From Candidatus Nitrosocosmicus agrestis (GTDB lineage Archaea > Thermoproteota > Nitrososphaeria > Nitrososphaerales > Nitrososphaeraceae), in NCBI RefSeq assembly GCF_008389435.1, contig NZ_VUYS01000002.1, positions 124,001 to 188,000 of the forward strand: a stretch of 64,000 nucleotides of DNA, given 5' to 3'. A program made the translations under genes and the position numbers. Positions 26,129 to 35,988 of this stretch are shown here, piece by piece. The notes beneath the pieces were generated by a model, which saw nothing but the letters and a program-made list of their open reading frames with translations, searched no databases and was not told the origin of the DNA. The number at the start of each line of letters is the position of its first letter. Position 1 is the stretch's first letter.

Positions 26129-26350
26129 ATGGCTGTTAAAGTCTTAGATGAAAGCCTCGGTAGAGATGTTTTAATTAAATTAAAAGGTGGCAAGGTAATT
26201 AGAGGAAACTTGCAAGGTTTTGATCAACATATGAATTTATTATTAGAAAGCTCGGTTGAAATTTTGGAAGAAGGAAAAACCGATGAAATTGGAAATATCG
26301 TGGTAAGAGGAGACAACGTGGTGATAATCTCACCGCCCCAGTTCAAGTAG
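26129..26350 (+). CDS. Sm-like (Lsm) RNA-binding protein
   Basis: The protein shows the Sm fold: MAVKVLDESLGRDVLIKLKGG is the Sm1 motif and IVVRGDNVVIIS the Sm2 motif. Archaeal Lsm proteins form heptamer rings that bind U-rich RNA. I prefer the ATG at 26129; TTG at 26117 would add four residues. The L37e gene follows 60 bases downstream, an arrangement conserved in archaea, so the pair is probably co-transcribed. Confidence 0.9.
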   Translation: MAVKVLDESLGRDVLIKLKGGKVIRGNLQGFDQHMNLLLESSVEILEEGKTDEIGNIVVRGDNVVIISPPQFK

Positions 26351-26410
26351 CAAGGAAACCAGGTACGAGAAGGGAAAGGAAAGAAAAGGAGAGAAGGTGT
26401 AAAATAATAA

Positions 26411-26581
26411 ATGACTAAAGGAACAACTTCGATGGGTAGATTTACCCGAAAGAAAACCCACATCAGATGTAGAAGATGTGGTCACAATTCATATCATAAA
26501 CGCAGCAAAACCTGCGCAAAATGCGGATATCCAGATCCAAAGATCCGAAAATACAGCTGGATAAAAAGAAGGGTAAAATAA
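26411..26581 (+). CDS. rpl37e: Ribosomal protein L37e
   Basis: A 56-residue ORF starts [18 protein letters not shown] and has the two CxxC zinc knuckles (CRRC and CAKC) of L37e, followed by [14 protein letters not shown]. It is just downstream of the Lsm gene. Confidence 0.93.
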   Translation: MTKGTTSMGRFTRKKTHIRCRRCGHNSYHKRSKTCAKCGYPDPKIRKYSWIKRRVK

Positions 26582-26655
26582 TATTTTAAATTTTTACCAT
26601 CCAAGGTAGCTTTATTTTTATAAGCTATTACTACAATATAATAATTATCAAGAAA

Positions 26656-27630
26656 ATGATTGATTTGTTCATAATTTCTGCTTCTGTCGCATTAGGGTTA
26701 ATTAGTGCAGTATTCATAACACGATACGCGATAAACAGAAAGAACAGCAATCTCACATTATTAGGCAATGTAAAAAATGAATTAAACAATATAGAGTTTG
26801 AGAAATCTGTTGCACTAGAAGCCCTGGGAAAAATCGATCAATTCTTTAAAGAAAAAAAAATTGACGAATTTGAAAGGGATAGACTGGCTAAAAAGTACAA
26901 CAACATGTTGGATGAATATGATAAACGAGTTTTCCAGCTTACTCCTATTCTGGAAGCTCAAGAGATTTACGAATACAGAAAGGAGCTTAACTCAATAGTT
27001 TCAGAATACACAAAAAAAATAGATGCGAGGCTAAAAAATCTAACTGGCACTTCACCTAATTCTTATAACCATCTTAACAAAGGAGACGACGAGGCAACGA
27101 TAGTAACAGGAGGATTAGATTCATCTTTCAAAATGAATTCCGATAGAAACAAATCAGAATCCTTTTTTTCAAAGTTTACATCCCTAAAGCTGAATCCAAA
27201 GAAAAATAGTAAAATACATTTGAAAAAAAAACTGCCTTTGCAAAATGACAAAGAAACGCTGAGTAAAGTTGGTAAAGATACAATTAGAGATAAAAGTGAG
27301 CTTGATGGCTCAATAAAAAAAGAAGACAACAAACCTAATTCACATCTATCACAAGATAATAATAAAATTAATACACATTCTACTTTGCAATTGCCCAATC
27401 CAACCAAAACTAGTTACACCTCTATTAATGCTATTGACAGCACCTCTAACCCTATTTTACCAAACCTTGTGTCGACCAATGAGCAGAAAGACAACAAAAA
27501 TCATTTATCCTTGTCGACATCAAAAGACGATAAGGAAGATGTCAAAAATGTATTAGATACAGGTAAGGAGATTGAAAAAATTCAAAGCGATATCTTGAAA
27601 ACATTGAGACGACTAGAAGACAATCCATAA
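26656..27630 (+). CDS. Membrane-anchored coiled-coil protein
   Basis: The 324-residue protein has one hydrophobic segment (about residues 3-24, DLFIISASVALGLISAVFI), then about 100 residues of charged helix that could be a coiled coil (GKIDQFFKEKKIDEFERDRLAKK...), then a disordered Ser/Lys/Asn-rich linker, and a short helix near the end (IQSDILKTLRRLEDN). This plan resembles the protein at 11558-12640. Function is unknown; the linked-helix design fits a membrane tether. It lies between the Lsm-L37e genes and rpiA. Confidence 0.55.
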   Translation: MIDLFIISASVALGLISAVFITRYAINRKNSNLTLLGNVKNELNNIEFEKSVALEALGKIDQFFKEKKIDEFERDRLAKKYNNMLDEYDKRVFQLTPILEAQEIYEYRKELNSIVSEYTKKIDARLKNLTGTSPNSYNHLNKGDDEATIVTGGLDSSFKMNSDRNKSESFFSKFTSLKLNPKKNSKIHLKKKLPLQNDKETLSKVGKDTIRDKSELDGSIKKEDNKPNSHLSQDNNKINTHSTLQLPNPTKTSYTSINAIDSTSNPILPNLVSTNEQKDNKNHLSLSTSKDDKEDVKNVLDTGKEIEKIQSDILKTLRRLEDNP

Positions 27631-27715
27631 AAAAATAGGTCAATAATTTGACAGCATAACATGTCTTTTTCTCAATCGATTTAAATATACTGTATTTGTT
27701 CCTCTATAGTTAGTC

Positions 27716-28438
27716 ATGTCCGCAACCCCTACTAATATTCAAAATCAAAATAATGGACCATATGACTTTAGCTTTGATAATATTGCAAAAAATATAATAG
27801 ACAATCACATTTCTGGGAACGAACAATTCATAGGTTTAGGCAGTGGCAGAGCAGTGACTAAGATAGTGAAACTTTTATCACCCCAGGTAATCAAGAACTG
27901 TAAATTTGTATGTACATCCTTGCAAATAAAAATTGAAGCTGAGAAAAAAAATCTGGAGATAGTTGATGAGTCAAAGATTCCGCTATTGGATTTAGTAATA
28001 GACGGTGCAGATCAAATTGATAAGAAAAAACATTTGATCAAGGGTGGCGGGGGTGCGTTATTAAGAGAAAAAATCCTTTACTATTCTGCAAAAAAAACTA
28101 TTATTGTTGCAGACTCTTCAAAGTTTTTTGAATCCTTCTCTAGAACGGTTCCCCTGGAAATTATTCCATTTGGCAGGAATGCAGTCATCCCTTTTATAGT
28201 AAGGATCGGAGGTAATCCATCACTTCGCTCTTTGGATAGAGGGTATCCATACATCACTGAAAATGGTAACCTCATTTTAGATACCATGTTTGATGATTAT
28301 TCTAATATTGAAAATTTGGAAGTACAATTAAAGAAAATCCCAGGCATCATGGAGACAGGTCTGTTTATCAAACCACCCGACCACTGCTATTGCGCCCTAG
28401 AAAATGGAAAATTCGAAGATCGTTCAAAGAGCATATAA
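27716..28438 (+). CDS. rpiA: Ribose-5-phosphate isomerase A
   Basis: The 240-residue enzyme interconverts ribose 5-phosphate and ribulose 5-phosphate. Signs are the phosphate-binding loop FIGLGSGRAVTKIV, the stretch LVIDGADQIDK with the catalytic acid region, and the KGGGGALLREKIL loop. A TATA-like TTTAAATA lies about 30 bases before the ATG. The dihydroorotase-family gene follows 21 bases downstream and is probably co-transcribed. Confidence 0.92.
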   Translation: MSATPTNIQNQNNGPYDFSFDNIAKNIIDNHISGNEQFIGLGSGRAVTKIVKLLSPQVIKNCKFVCTSLQIKIEAEKKNLEIVDESKIPLLDLVIDGADQIDKKKHLIKGGGGALLREKILYYSAKKTIIVADSSKFFESFSRTVPLEIIPFGRNAVIPFIVRIGGNPSLRSLDRGYPYITENGNLILDTMFDDYSNIENLEVQLKKIPGIMETGLFIKPPDHCYCALENGKFEDRSKSI

Positions 28439-28459
28439 GAAGTATATATGGTGTGAGAT

Positions 28460-29953
28460 ATGAGTGACAAATGTGATTTATTAATCAAGGATGCACAGGC
28501 AGTTATCCCCAAAATAGGGATAACAAAAACAAACATTCTCATCGAGGATGGCAAAATTAAGAATCTATCAAGCTCAATTGATGGTATTGAGTATACAGCG
28601 TCCATTAATGCCAATAACAGATACGTATTACCAGGACTCATCGATCCTCACGTGCATTACGGAGTGTTCTCACCCATAGAAATTGCCTCAGAAACTGAGT
28701 CAAGGACTGCAGCTTTAGGCGGCGTAACCACAATTATGCGTATGCTCCGCGTATATGAACCCTACACACAAGAAATTGAAAAGCAGTTACAAGGTAGTGT
28801 GAATAATCATTATATAGATTATCAAATTCACGCATCTATATTAAACCCTCAGCAGGTATCTGATATACCGCATCTACATAAAAGTGGAATTCGCTCTTTT
28901 AAATTGTACATGAACCTTGGATCTACAGACAATAGAATCCTAATGGACATGTATCCATCTCAAAATAACCACCTTCCCAGAAACGTCAACATCACAGACG
29001 AGCTTTGTTTTCAAGTTCTTTCTGCTTGCTCATCACTAAAAAATACGACAGTTTTGGTGCATGCAGAGGATCACAGCACATGTGCCCGAATTATTGAAGA
29101 AAAGAAAAAGGAATCTTTGGGACATGCCAAGAAATCAAATAGCAGAGAAGAAATAAAAGCCGATCAAAAAGACGAAAAAAATTTAAAAACAGATACCGCG
29201 GAAAATTACAATCCACTAAAGGTTTGGTCTGAATGCAGGCCACCGATAAGCGAAGAAATTGCCATCAAAAAGATAATGAAAATGGGCAGAGAATTGAGAT
29301 CAAATATTTACTTTGTGCATATTGGTTCAAACCATGCTTTAAACACGATTCTAAATGAGCGGCAACTAGGTGGTTGTAACGCTTATATCGAAACGTGTCC
29401 GCATTACTTGACTCATTCAATTGATTATAGTAACTTGAGAGGAAAAGTGGTTCCACCTTTGCGAACAAAAAATGACATTGCCAGTTTATGGAATGCTATT
29501 AAAAACGGACTCGTCGACACCATAGGTACCGACCATGTAGCCAATACATTGGCCCTTAAATATGGACAAAATGGCGATATCTGGACAGCATTAGCAGGTT
29601 TCCCAGGCCTAGCGACCATGTTACCAGTTCTGCTGCACTTTGGAGTAATACAACGCAATATTCCTCTTACTCAAATAGCAGAATTATCTAGCTATAATGC
29701 AGCAAAGATCTTTGGATTTTATCCTAAGAAAGGCACCATACAAAAAGGATCGGATGCAGATTTGGTTATAATTGATTTGGAAATTTCTAAAAAAGTTACC
29801 CCAGAATTATTGCAATCCTCCTCAGATTATACTATTTATGATGGAATGGAATTGCAAGGATGGCCCACTGTTACAATCTCCCGAGGTAAAATAATCATGG
29901 AGAATGAAACAGTCTATCAGCATAACAAAGGTCATGGAAAATTTTTAAAGTAA
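28460..29953 (+). CDS. Dihydroorotase/hydantoinase-family amidohydrolase
   Basis: The protein has the TIM-barrel metal motif DPHVHYG, the carboxylated-lysine region (FKLYMNL), VLVHAEDH, the metal histidine in FVHIGSNH and the Asp motif GTDHV. A lysine- and glutamate-rich insert (about residues 215-250) follows the second histidine motif. In archaea this branch is often dihydroorotase for pyrimidine synthesis, but hydantoinase and allantoinase share the motifs. The rpiA gene is 21 bases upstream. I therefore leave the exact substrate open. Confidence 0.82.
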   Translation: MSDKCDLLIKDAQAVIPKIGITKTNILIEDGKIKNLSSSIDGIEYTASINANNRYVLPGLIDPHVHYGVFSPIEIASETESRTAALGGVTTIMRMLRVYEPYTQEIEKQLQGSVNNHYIDYQIHASILNPQQVSDIPHLHKSGIRSFKLYMNLGSTDNRILMDMYPSQNNHLPRNVNITDELCFQVLSACSSLKNTTVLVHAEDHSTCARIIEEKKKESLGHAKKSNSREEIKADQKDEKNLKTDTAENYNPLKVWSECRPPISEEIAIKKIMKMGRELRSNIYFVHIGSNHALNTILNERQLGGCNAYIETCPHYLTHSIDYSNLRGKVVPPLRTKNDIASLWNAIKNGLVDTIGTDHVANTLALKYGQNGDIWTALAGFPGLATMLPVLLHFGVIQRNIPLTQIAELSSYNAAKIFGFYPKKGTIQKGSDADLVIIDLEISKKVTPELLQSSSDYTIYDGMELQGWPTVTISRGKIIMENETVYQHNKGHGKFLK

Positions 29954-30070
29954 AGGCGAATTAACTACTCTAATAATTTTGATGATAAAAGTGAGAATAC
30001 AAGATATAATTTTTAAAATAATAGCAAAAAAATAATATTCAAAGATTGATTTTATAAAAAGTCATCGAGT

Positions 30071-30520
30071 TTAGGGAAATGGTATAATGCTGGAATAATC
30101 CTTCTCGTTATCATCAGATTCTTCCCCTACATTGGAGTTAAAGGGCAAAGACATTGGAACATCTCCACTGTTGATGTTTTCTTCGCCATCATTATTGCTG
30201 CTACTGCTGCTACTAGTGCTGCTAGTGCTGCTAGTGCTGCTAGTGCTGCCATCTTCGAGGTCATGGTTATTTTTATTATTATTATTACTATCATCGTCAT
30301 CATCGTCATTGTTATTATTGTTATTATTGCCATTGCTATTACAATCGTCACACTGATTTTTATCGCCGGAATCATGATTCAGCTCAGGCAAACCGCTGGA
30401 TTGAGTTGATGGATTTTGATCGGCGCTAGTTGTTGCATTTACAACTCCAAAATCAAGTGTAAAAACTAACGTGGTAATCATTACAAGTAATATACCATAA
30501 GATTTCAATCCGCGATTCAT
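30071..30520 (-). CDS. Secreted low-complexity Ser/Asn/Asp-rich protein
   Basis: The 149-residue protein has an N-terminal signal (about residues 8-30, GILLVMITTLVFTLDFGVVNA). The mature part is an Asn/Asp run followed by repeated Ser-Ser-Thr units; their DNA is 9-base GCTGCTAGT-type and trinucleotide repeats (30190-30330). Length changes in these repeats could alter the protein within a population. Function is unknown; it may be a surface or cell-wall protein. Confidence 0.5.
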   Translation of the reverse strand: MNRGLKSYGILLVMITTLVFTLDFGVVNATTSADQNPSTQSSGLPELNHDSGDKNQCDDCNSNGNNNNNNNDDDDDDSNNNNKNNHDLEDGSTSSTSSTSSTSSSSSSNNDGEENINSGDVPMSLPFNSNVGEESDDNEKDYSSIIPFP

Positions 30521-30598
30521 ATGTGTAATTGAATTATTAGAATTACATATTAATGGATTTTGATAAATATTTCTATATAATTAGTTCAGAAATTTATT

Positions 30599-30817
30599 TT
30601 ATTTTATTCTTTGACCATCATCCACAAATGTAACATTAAACTTTTTTAAATCAAATGAGGAATAATCACCGATCATTTGATAAGGTGGAATCAAAAGTGG
30701 AATAACATTTCTATCAACATTCTGTTGAGCGTATAAATTAATGCTCTCCTCAACAACACCCAGTAATATTATCCAGGTAATAAAAATAGATAACATTATT
30801 AAGATATGTTTTTTCAT
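30599..30817 (-). CDS. Small membrane-anchored protein (72 aa)
   Basis: The 72-residue protein has a hydrophobic N-terminus (HILIMLSIFITWIILLGVV) that may be a signal anchor, then a short soluble tail without motifs. It has no recognised family. It lies upstream of the low-complexity secreted protein gene on the same strand. Confidence 0.4.
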   Translation of the reverse strand: MKKHILIMLSIFITWIILLGVVEESINLYAQQNVDRNVIPLLIPPYQMIGDYSSFDLKKFNVTFVDDGQRIK

Positions 30818-31071
30818 TAGAATGTTATATTATATTCTACTATAATTGATATTTAAGTTTTGAGAAAGAATACCACATTTAATCAAACAAACAATTCATA
30901 AATTCTCAAATTGATTTGGGTTAAACAAAAAAAGATAAAATTGTTGAACCCTACATTTGATACTAAAATCATCTTTTAGTGATTCAAAATGTACATATGT
31001 CCAATTACATTCCATCTAAACCCTATTTGACTTAAAGAGTAATAAGAAAGGATTGCGAAGCTATTACGTCT

Positions 31072-31794
31072 TTGTCAGACACTACCTTGTCCCCAATTAT
31101 GAAAGTAGAAAGTATTTACAAAAGCTACAAATCTTCAGCTGAAGAAATTCCAATATTAAAAAATATTAATTTTCAAGTTAATAAGGGGGAATTTGTTTCG
31201 ATTGTTGGTCCATCTGGAAGTGGCAAATCTACACTGCTTAATATTTTAGGCACTCTTGATAGGCCAACTGCAGGAGACATTTTCATTAATGATGTAGATG
31301 TGTTTTCGCTTAATGACAGAGACTTGGCATATTTGAGAAATAATGCAATTGGTTTTATCTTCCAATCATATAATCTGATAAATAGAGCTTCTGTTTTAAA
31401 AAATATTGAAATTCCATGCATAATATCTGGTTTAAATAAGAAGGAACGGATTGATAGAGCATTCAAGATAATGGGTCTTCTGGGTATCCAAGACAAAGGA
31501 AATTTCAAACCTTTCAATTTAAGTGGTGGTCAGCAGCAGCGCGTAGCAATAGCAAGAGCTCTGATGAACAATCCTTCAATAATACTTGCCGATGAACCCA
31601 CCGGGAACCTAGATACAAAAACAGGGAATGAAGTTTTTAATCTGTTAAAGATGCTTTCAGGAAAATATGACAGGACTATTGTAATGGTAACTCATAATCC
31701 TGAGTTGGCTGTAAAAACCGATCGAATAATTTACTTAAAAGATGGTGAGATAGAGCGTGAAGAGCGAATCATGACAGCCCAAAATGATGATTAA
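31072..31794 (+). CDS. ABC transporter ATP-binding protein (MacB/LolD type)
   Basis: The 240-residue protein has Walker A (GPSGSGKST), the Q-loop region ([10 protein letters not shown]), the signature [15 protein letters not shown] and Walker B ([11 protein letters not shown]). The pattern matches MacB/LolD ATPases that work with FtsX-like permeases. The permease gene lies 350 bases downstream. The start given is TTG; the ATG at 31099 would shorten it by nine residues. Confidence 0.92.
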   Translation: MSDTTLSPIMKVESIYKSYKSSAEEIPILKNINFQVNKGEFVSIVGPSGSGKSTLLNILGTLDRPTAGDIFINDVDVFSLNDRDLAYLRNNAIGFIFQSYNLINRASVLKNIEIPCIISGLNKKERIDRAFKIMGLLGIQDKGNFKPFNLSGGQQQRVAIARALMNNPSIILADEPTGNLDTKTGNEVFNLLKMLSGKYDRTIVMVTHNPELAVKTDRIIYLKDGEIEREERIMTAQNDD

Positions 31795-32144
31795 TAGATA
31801 AATAAATAAAAAAAATAAGTAAATTAAGCAAGTCAAAATGTTTGATATAATGTTTTTGTAATAGAGTTACCTGCTTTATATTAGTCAAATAATCAGATAG
31901 GTGTAATATAAGCAATGCTCTGTAGCTGATTCACATATGATAATATTTCCAGTCTTTCATAATCACACAGAATCAAAATCCCAATCATATCAAAATATTT
32001 ATCGTATACCTGATTCCAAATACAATATCTTAGAATTGATCTGCTTTGGATACCTAACAATCGGAAAAATTGTCATATACTTTCATGGTAAATATCAAGA
32101 CGATTTTAAACAGGTTCCAGTTGTGAAAGGGAGTCGGAATACCT
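31795..32144. other. Intergenic between transporter genes, nothing recognised
   Basis: The 350 bases between the ATPase and permease genes are AT-rich. A 72-codon ORF at 31937-32155 overlaps the permease start and has no domain; I do not call it. Confidence 0.5.
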
Positions 32145-33413
32145 ATGGATATTAAAGAAATTTTTATCCTAGCGTTTCAGGCCCTAAAGGAAAGAAAGAT
32201 TAGATCATTATTAACAATTGTCATGGTTATGGCAGGAACTAGTTTACTTGTCGCTGTAAATGGTGTTGGTGCAGGATTTACAGAGTTTTTTAATAAGCAG
32301 TTTAGCAATCTGGCCCCCAACATACTGTTTGTAACAGGTGGACAGGAACAGGGTTCCGGAACGGTAGGTTCTACCGGTGGAGGCGGAGGAGGTGGCAGCT
32401 CTGGAGGCTCAAAGATTACGCTAAATGATGCTGTAATAAACAGGATCAAGTCTTTGCCATTTATTGACGATGTTATCCCTTCATATCAATCCCAAGTTAC
32501 TATGAAATCAAGAGGAGAGGAAAAATCACATCCAGCCTTATCAATAGATCCAGACAATTTGTTTGTAATTGCACCGACCTTAGAGTTTAAGGCAGGTTCT
32601 CAGATAAGACAAAATGATCCCTCAGCTATAATATTATCAGATAATATTGCGAATCCACCAGGAGACGATAATCCATTTGTTACTCTTGGGCAAACCATAG
32701 AGTTAGAATATTCTTTCGTTGACGATACAACAGGTGAGCAGGATACAAAGACAAAAAACTTTTTGGTGACCGGCATCATGGAGCCTACTGGTAATCCCAC
32801 CATCGATAACGCTGCAGTAATAAATCTAAAAGCAGGAGACACCCTATTTCAAAAATCTGGAAAATTTGATTCTTTGTTTGTGGTCGCTTCGTCGAGTGAT
32901 TTAGTCGACGTAGTAGAAGGAGAAATAAAAAAACTGTACGGAAATGATATAGGAGTAACCACCGTAAAAGCAATCCTCAAAACCATAAAACAGTTTACAG
33001 GAGGTATCACATCTTTCTTGCTGAGTATAGCAATAATTTCACTGGTGGTTGGTGCTGTAGGCATTATTACCACTTTATACACGTCCGTAGTCGAAAGAAT
33101 CAGAGAAATTGGTACGCTAAAAGCGATCGGTGCTCAAAGTTCGAATATTTTATCAATGTTCGTTATAGAAGCTCTGATAATCGGAATTCTTGGGGCATCC
33201 ATTGGACTGTTGGGCGGTATAGCTGGAGGTTATGCCTTATCCCAAGCCACTCCGAGAAACGAGGGCGATGCACCGTTAATTCCGCTTTTTTTTGTTTCAG
33301 ACATGATTACCGTATGGTTTATTTCGGTTGGTCTTAGTGTCATCGCGGGTTTGCTGCCAGCATGGAAAGCTTCTAAAGTAAGCCCCATAGAAGCATTGCG
33401 GCCCAAAACCTAA
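32145..33413 (+). CDS. ABC transporter permease (MacB/FtsX type)
   Basis: The 422-residue protein has an N-terminal helix (LTIVMVMAGTSLLVAVNGVGAG), a periplasm-like domain with a Gly/Ser-rich loop (TGGGGGGGSSGGS), and three C-terminal membrane helices (for example SFLLSIAIISLVVGAVGIIT, FVIEALIIGILGASIGLLGG). The conserved ERIREIGTLKAIGA coupling motif and the late PAWKASKVSPIEALR are typical. It probably exports a lipid or peptide with the upstream ATPase. The Gly run is a low-complexity insert. Confidence 0.9.
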   Translation: MDIKEIFILAFQALKERKIRSLLTIVMVMAGTSLLVAVNGVGAGFTEFFNKQFSNLAPNILFVTGGQEQGSGTVGSTGGGGGGGSSGGSKITLNDAVINRIKSLPFIDDVIPSYQSQVTMKSRGEEKSHPALSIDPDNLFVIAPTLEFKAGSQIRQNDPSAIILSDNIANPPGDDNPFVTLGQTIELEYSFVDDTTGEQDTKTKNFLVTGIMEPTGNPTIDNAAVINLKAGDTLFQKSGKFDSLFVVASSSDLVDVVEGEIKKLYGNDIGVTTVKAILKTIKQFTGGITSFLLSIAIISLVVGAVGIITTLYTSVVERIREIGTLKAIGAQSSNILSMFVIEALIIGILGASIGLLGGIAGGYALSQATPRNEGDAPLIPLFFVSDMITVWFISVGLSVIAGLLPAWKASKVSPIEALRPKT

Positions 33414-33522
33414 CCAATCAAAGTGGTGCCATATTAGATAGATAAATAGATAACAGATTAAGATACATCAAATAAGGACAAAAATTACCATATTTATAAC
33501 AATTGTTTACGTAATTAAAGTA

Positions 33523-34761
33523 ATGGCAAGAAGCAATACAAAATTTTTTTACGCGGTTCTGATAGCGACAATCACCCTTTTAATGACACTAACCGTATTG
33601 TATTCAAATAATCTAGGTTTAGAAGTAACCTTTGCTCAGAGTCTCAAAGATCCAAATCTGCAATTGACCCCAGCATATACTGGATTTACTTCACCAACAG
33701 GCATTGCATTTTTAGACGATTCAGGTCAAAATATTTTGGTTATAGAAAAGAAAGGAGACGTAAGATTGATTTCTAATGGAGTATTAGAAGAAACTCCGAT
33801 CAAGCATTTTGATGTAAATTCTCAAAGCGAGAGAGGTTTATTAGGAATTGAAGTAATGAAAGAAAATAATTCTACACTTGTTTTCTTGTATATGACAATT
33901 GATGATCCACAATTCCAAGGTGACAGTTCTGGCGAAACACTACGTAACAGAGTCTACAGTTTTGAGTGGAATGGCAATGATTTGGTTAACCAAAAGCTTG
34001 TTTTGGATCTACCCGGAACTCCTGGACCAAACCATAATGGTGGTAAATTAGTCCTAGGCAAAGATAACACCCTGTATACTATTATCGGCGATTTGAACCA
34101 TCGCACAAAATTACAAAACTTTGCAGATGGAGGTGATCCGGATCTTACAGGTTCAATATTTAGAATAGACCCTCTCACAGGACAAGCTCCTTCAGACAAT
34201 CCATTTTCTGATAGCGACGTTCCAAATGTCGATAAAACTTTTGCTTACGGTATAAGGAATTCTTTCGGACTGACGGTAGACCCTTTAACTGGTACAATAT
34301 GGGATACGGAAAATGGACCATCATTTTCTGACGAAATCAATATTGTTGCACCGGGATTTAATAGCGGATGGAGGTCAATTATGGGACCGTCGGCATCAGA
34401 CGATGATATAGAAAACCTCGTGTCTTTATCCCAAAATTCTAACTATTCAGAACCAGAAATCAGCTGGGCTGAACCTCCCGCCTTAACGGATATAGAATTT
34501 ATTAACAGCAGCAATCTTGGAGACGACTACGCAGATAACATACTGGTCGGAGACTATAACAACGGAAACTTGTACTTTTTTAGACTAAATGACGATAGGT
34601 CGGGACTGGATGTTGAAGATAACGTAATTGACACAGAGAATGAGAATGACAATTTTGTGCTAGGAACGGGGTTTGGAAGTATATCAGATATCGAGACGAG
34701 CCCAGATGGCGCAGTTTATGTTTTGTCTCTTGAAACCGGAACTCTATATAAAATTACATAA
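33523..34761 (+). CDS. PQQ-dependent sugar dehydrogenase-like beta-propeller protein
   Basis: The 412-residue protein has a signal-like N-terminus (FYAVLIATITLLMTLTVLY) and a six-blade propeller of the glucose/sorbosone dehydrogenase family: SPTGIAFL, ERGLLGIEV, the PNHNGGKLV region holding the catalytic-type His, and FAYGIRNSFGLTVDP. Such enzymes oxidise sugars outside the cell if PQQ is available; many archaeal members have unknown cofactors. It stands alone after the transporter genes. Confidence 0.82.
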   Translation: MARSNTKFFYAVLIATITLLMTLTVLYSNNLGLEVTFAQSLKDPNLQLTPAYTGFTSPTGIAFLDDSGQNILVIEKKGDVRLISNGVLEETPIKHFDVNSQSERGLLGIEVMKENNSTLVFLYMTIDDPQFQGDSSGETLRNRVYSFEWNGNDLVNQKLVLDLPGTPGPNHNGGKLVLGKDNTLYTIIGDLNHRTKLQNFADGGDPDLTGSIFRIDPLTGQAPSDNPFSDSDVPNVDKTFAYGIRNSFGLTVDPLTGTIWDTENGPSFSDEINIVAPGFNSGWRSIMGPSASDDDIENLVSLSQNSNYSEPEISWAEPPALTDIEFINSSNLGDDYADNILVGDYNNGNLYFFRLNDDRSGLDVEDNVIDTENENDNFVLGTGFGSISDIETSPDGAVYVLSLETGTLYKIT

Positions 34762-34811
34762 TTTTTTTCTAAATAAAATATTTATTATATTGAACATCAT
34801 TAATTTTATAG

Positions 34812-35144
34812 ATGAAAAAAGAATTCATAGTTGCTAAAATTGAAGCTTCAACAGACGGATCTCCGTACATTTATGTCTCTTTTAAAGATCCGAATGAATA
34901 CTTAAAACCTGGCGATAAACAAATGAATCCTTTTGGTTCCAATGTAATGGCCTTTACCTCTCCAGAGGATTTGATGAAGAATTTGCCAAAGGCAATGTCA
35001 AACATCAGTAATATGTTTGGAGGGGGCGGAATGAGTGACTCCCCAACGTTTAAGGTGAGTATGAAGGAGTACGAAGAATTGAAGATAAAAGTTGGAGATA
35101 AAGTAGTTATCGATATTCAAAGGTTTGAAAGAAACGACACATAA
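34812..35144 (+). CDS. Conserved hypothetical protein (110 aa)
   Basis: I do not recognise the family. The 110-residue protein has a beta-rich N-terminus (FIVAKIEASTDGSPYIYVSF), a Gly/Met-rich flexible middle (MFGGGGMSD) and a C-terminal strand KVGDKVVIDI. It is soluble and without cysteines. It follows the dehydrogenase-like gene by 50 bases and may be co-transcribed with it. Confidence 0.5.
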   Translation: MKKEFIVAKIEASTDGSPYIYVSFKDPNEYLKPGDKQMNPFGSNVMAFTSPEDLMKNLPKAMSNISNMFGGGGMSDSPTFKVSMKEYEELKIKVGDKVVIDIQRFERNDT

Positions 35145-35217
35145 TTTGTTCAATCATTCTAAATTAGACCTGTTCTAAATGCATAGAACTTGTTTATACT
35201 ATGGAAAGATTAAAAAA

Positions 35218-35646
35218 TTAATGCTCTGAATCTTCTAGTTTTTTGTGTCTTTCCTCTTCAATCAAACTATGTTGATGCTTGTCTTCTAGGGTTGTCATGA
35301 TTGCTCCACAGTCAAAGCAAAAGTAATTACCAGTCAATCCACCGTGATTAGCAGCAGCAGTGTTTGTACTTGAATATGCATCTTCTTGAACAAAAGATTC
35401 GCTTGCAATTGTATCCTTTTGATTGTCTGAATCAAAGGAATTACTGGAGGTAGATTCATTGGAAGAACCGGTTGGATTTTCATTTTTTGAATTCAAATCA
35501 ACATTAGTTCTCAAGGATTCTTCATCATTTACTGAATCCGAAACAGAATTTGTCGAAGAAGCAGCAGCAGCAGTGGAGTTGTAATTCTTTTTATTGTTAT
35601 AATCCTCTTTTGATTCATCCAAATCAGTATCATCCTTTTTACTCAT
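35218..35646 (-). CDS. Low-complexity protein with short C-terminal Cys/His motif
   Basis: The 142-residue protein is mostly Ser, Asn, Asp and Glu in the first 100 residues, likely disordered. The last 40 have FCFDCGAIM followed by HQHSLIEEERHK, a CxxC-H-H spacing that could hold zinc. No family is recognised. The Ser run is encoded by trinucleotide repeats. Confidence 0.45.
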   Translation of the reverse strand: MSKKDDTDLDESKEDYNNKKNYNSTAAAASSTNSVSDSVNDEESLRTNVDLNSKNENPTGSSNESTSSNSFDSDNQKDTIASESFVQEDAYSSTNTAAANHGGLTGNYFCFDCGAIMTTLEDKHQHSLIEEERHKKLEDSEH

Positions 35647-35988
35647 ACTAAGCCTTGTACTATCGAGGTTGATTTTATATATTACTTATTTGGTTACTGT
35701 GCCCCAAATATAATCAAATAAAATTGTTATCGTTATTGTTGTTGTTGTCGTTCTTTCACTTTTTTGCAAGCAAAAACGGCAATATCTTGTGAGGTCATCT
35801 AATGTTATGTTCTTTTAAATTTTTCCAAGGTTAGCTAATGTGTATGCATACGTACAAACACACATAATCAGTTACACACACATACACACACATACATACA
35901 TACATAATATCACTCAAATACTCAAACTGCATTCTTCTAAGAATCCTCCAATTCCTAAAATTAACGCATATATACATATACTTCCTTC
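35647..35988. other. Intergenic with CA/CATA microsatellites
   Basis: The 342 bases contain a (CACA)/(CATACA) tract at about 35868-35908 and GTTGTT-type triplets at about 35735-35750. No gene is seen. Confidence 0.55.

Noticed and set aside
31937-32155. 72-codon ORF between ABC transporter genes
   Set aside because: No domain, composition like non-coding DNA, and it overlaps the permease start.
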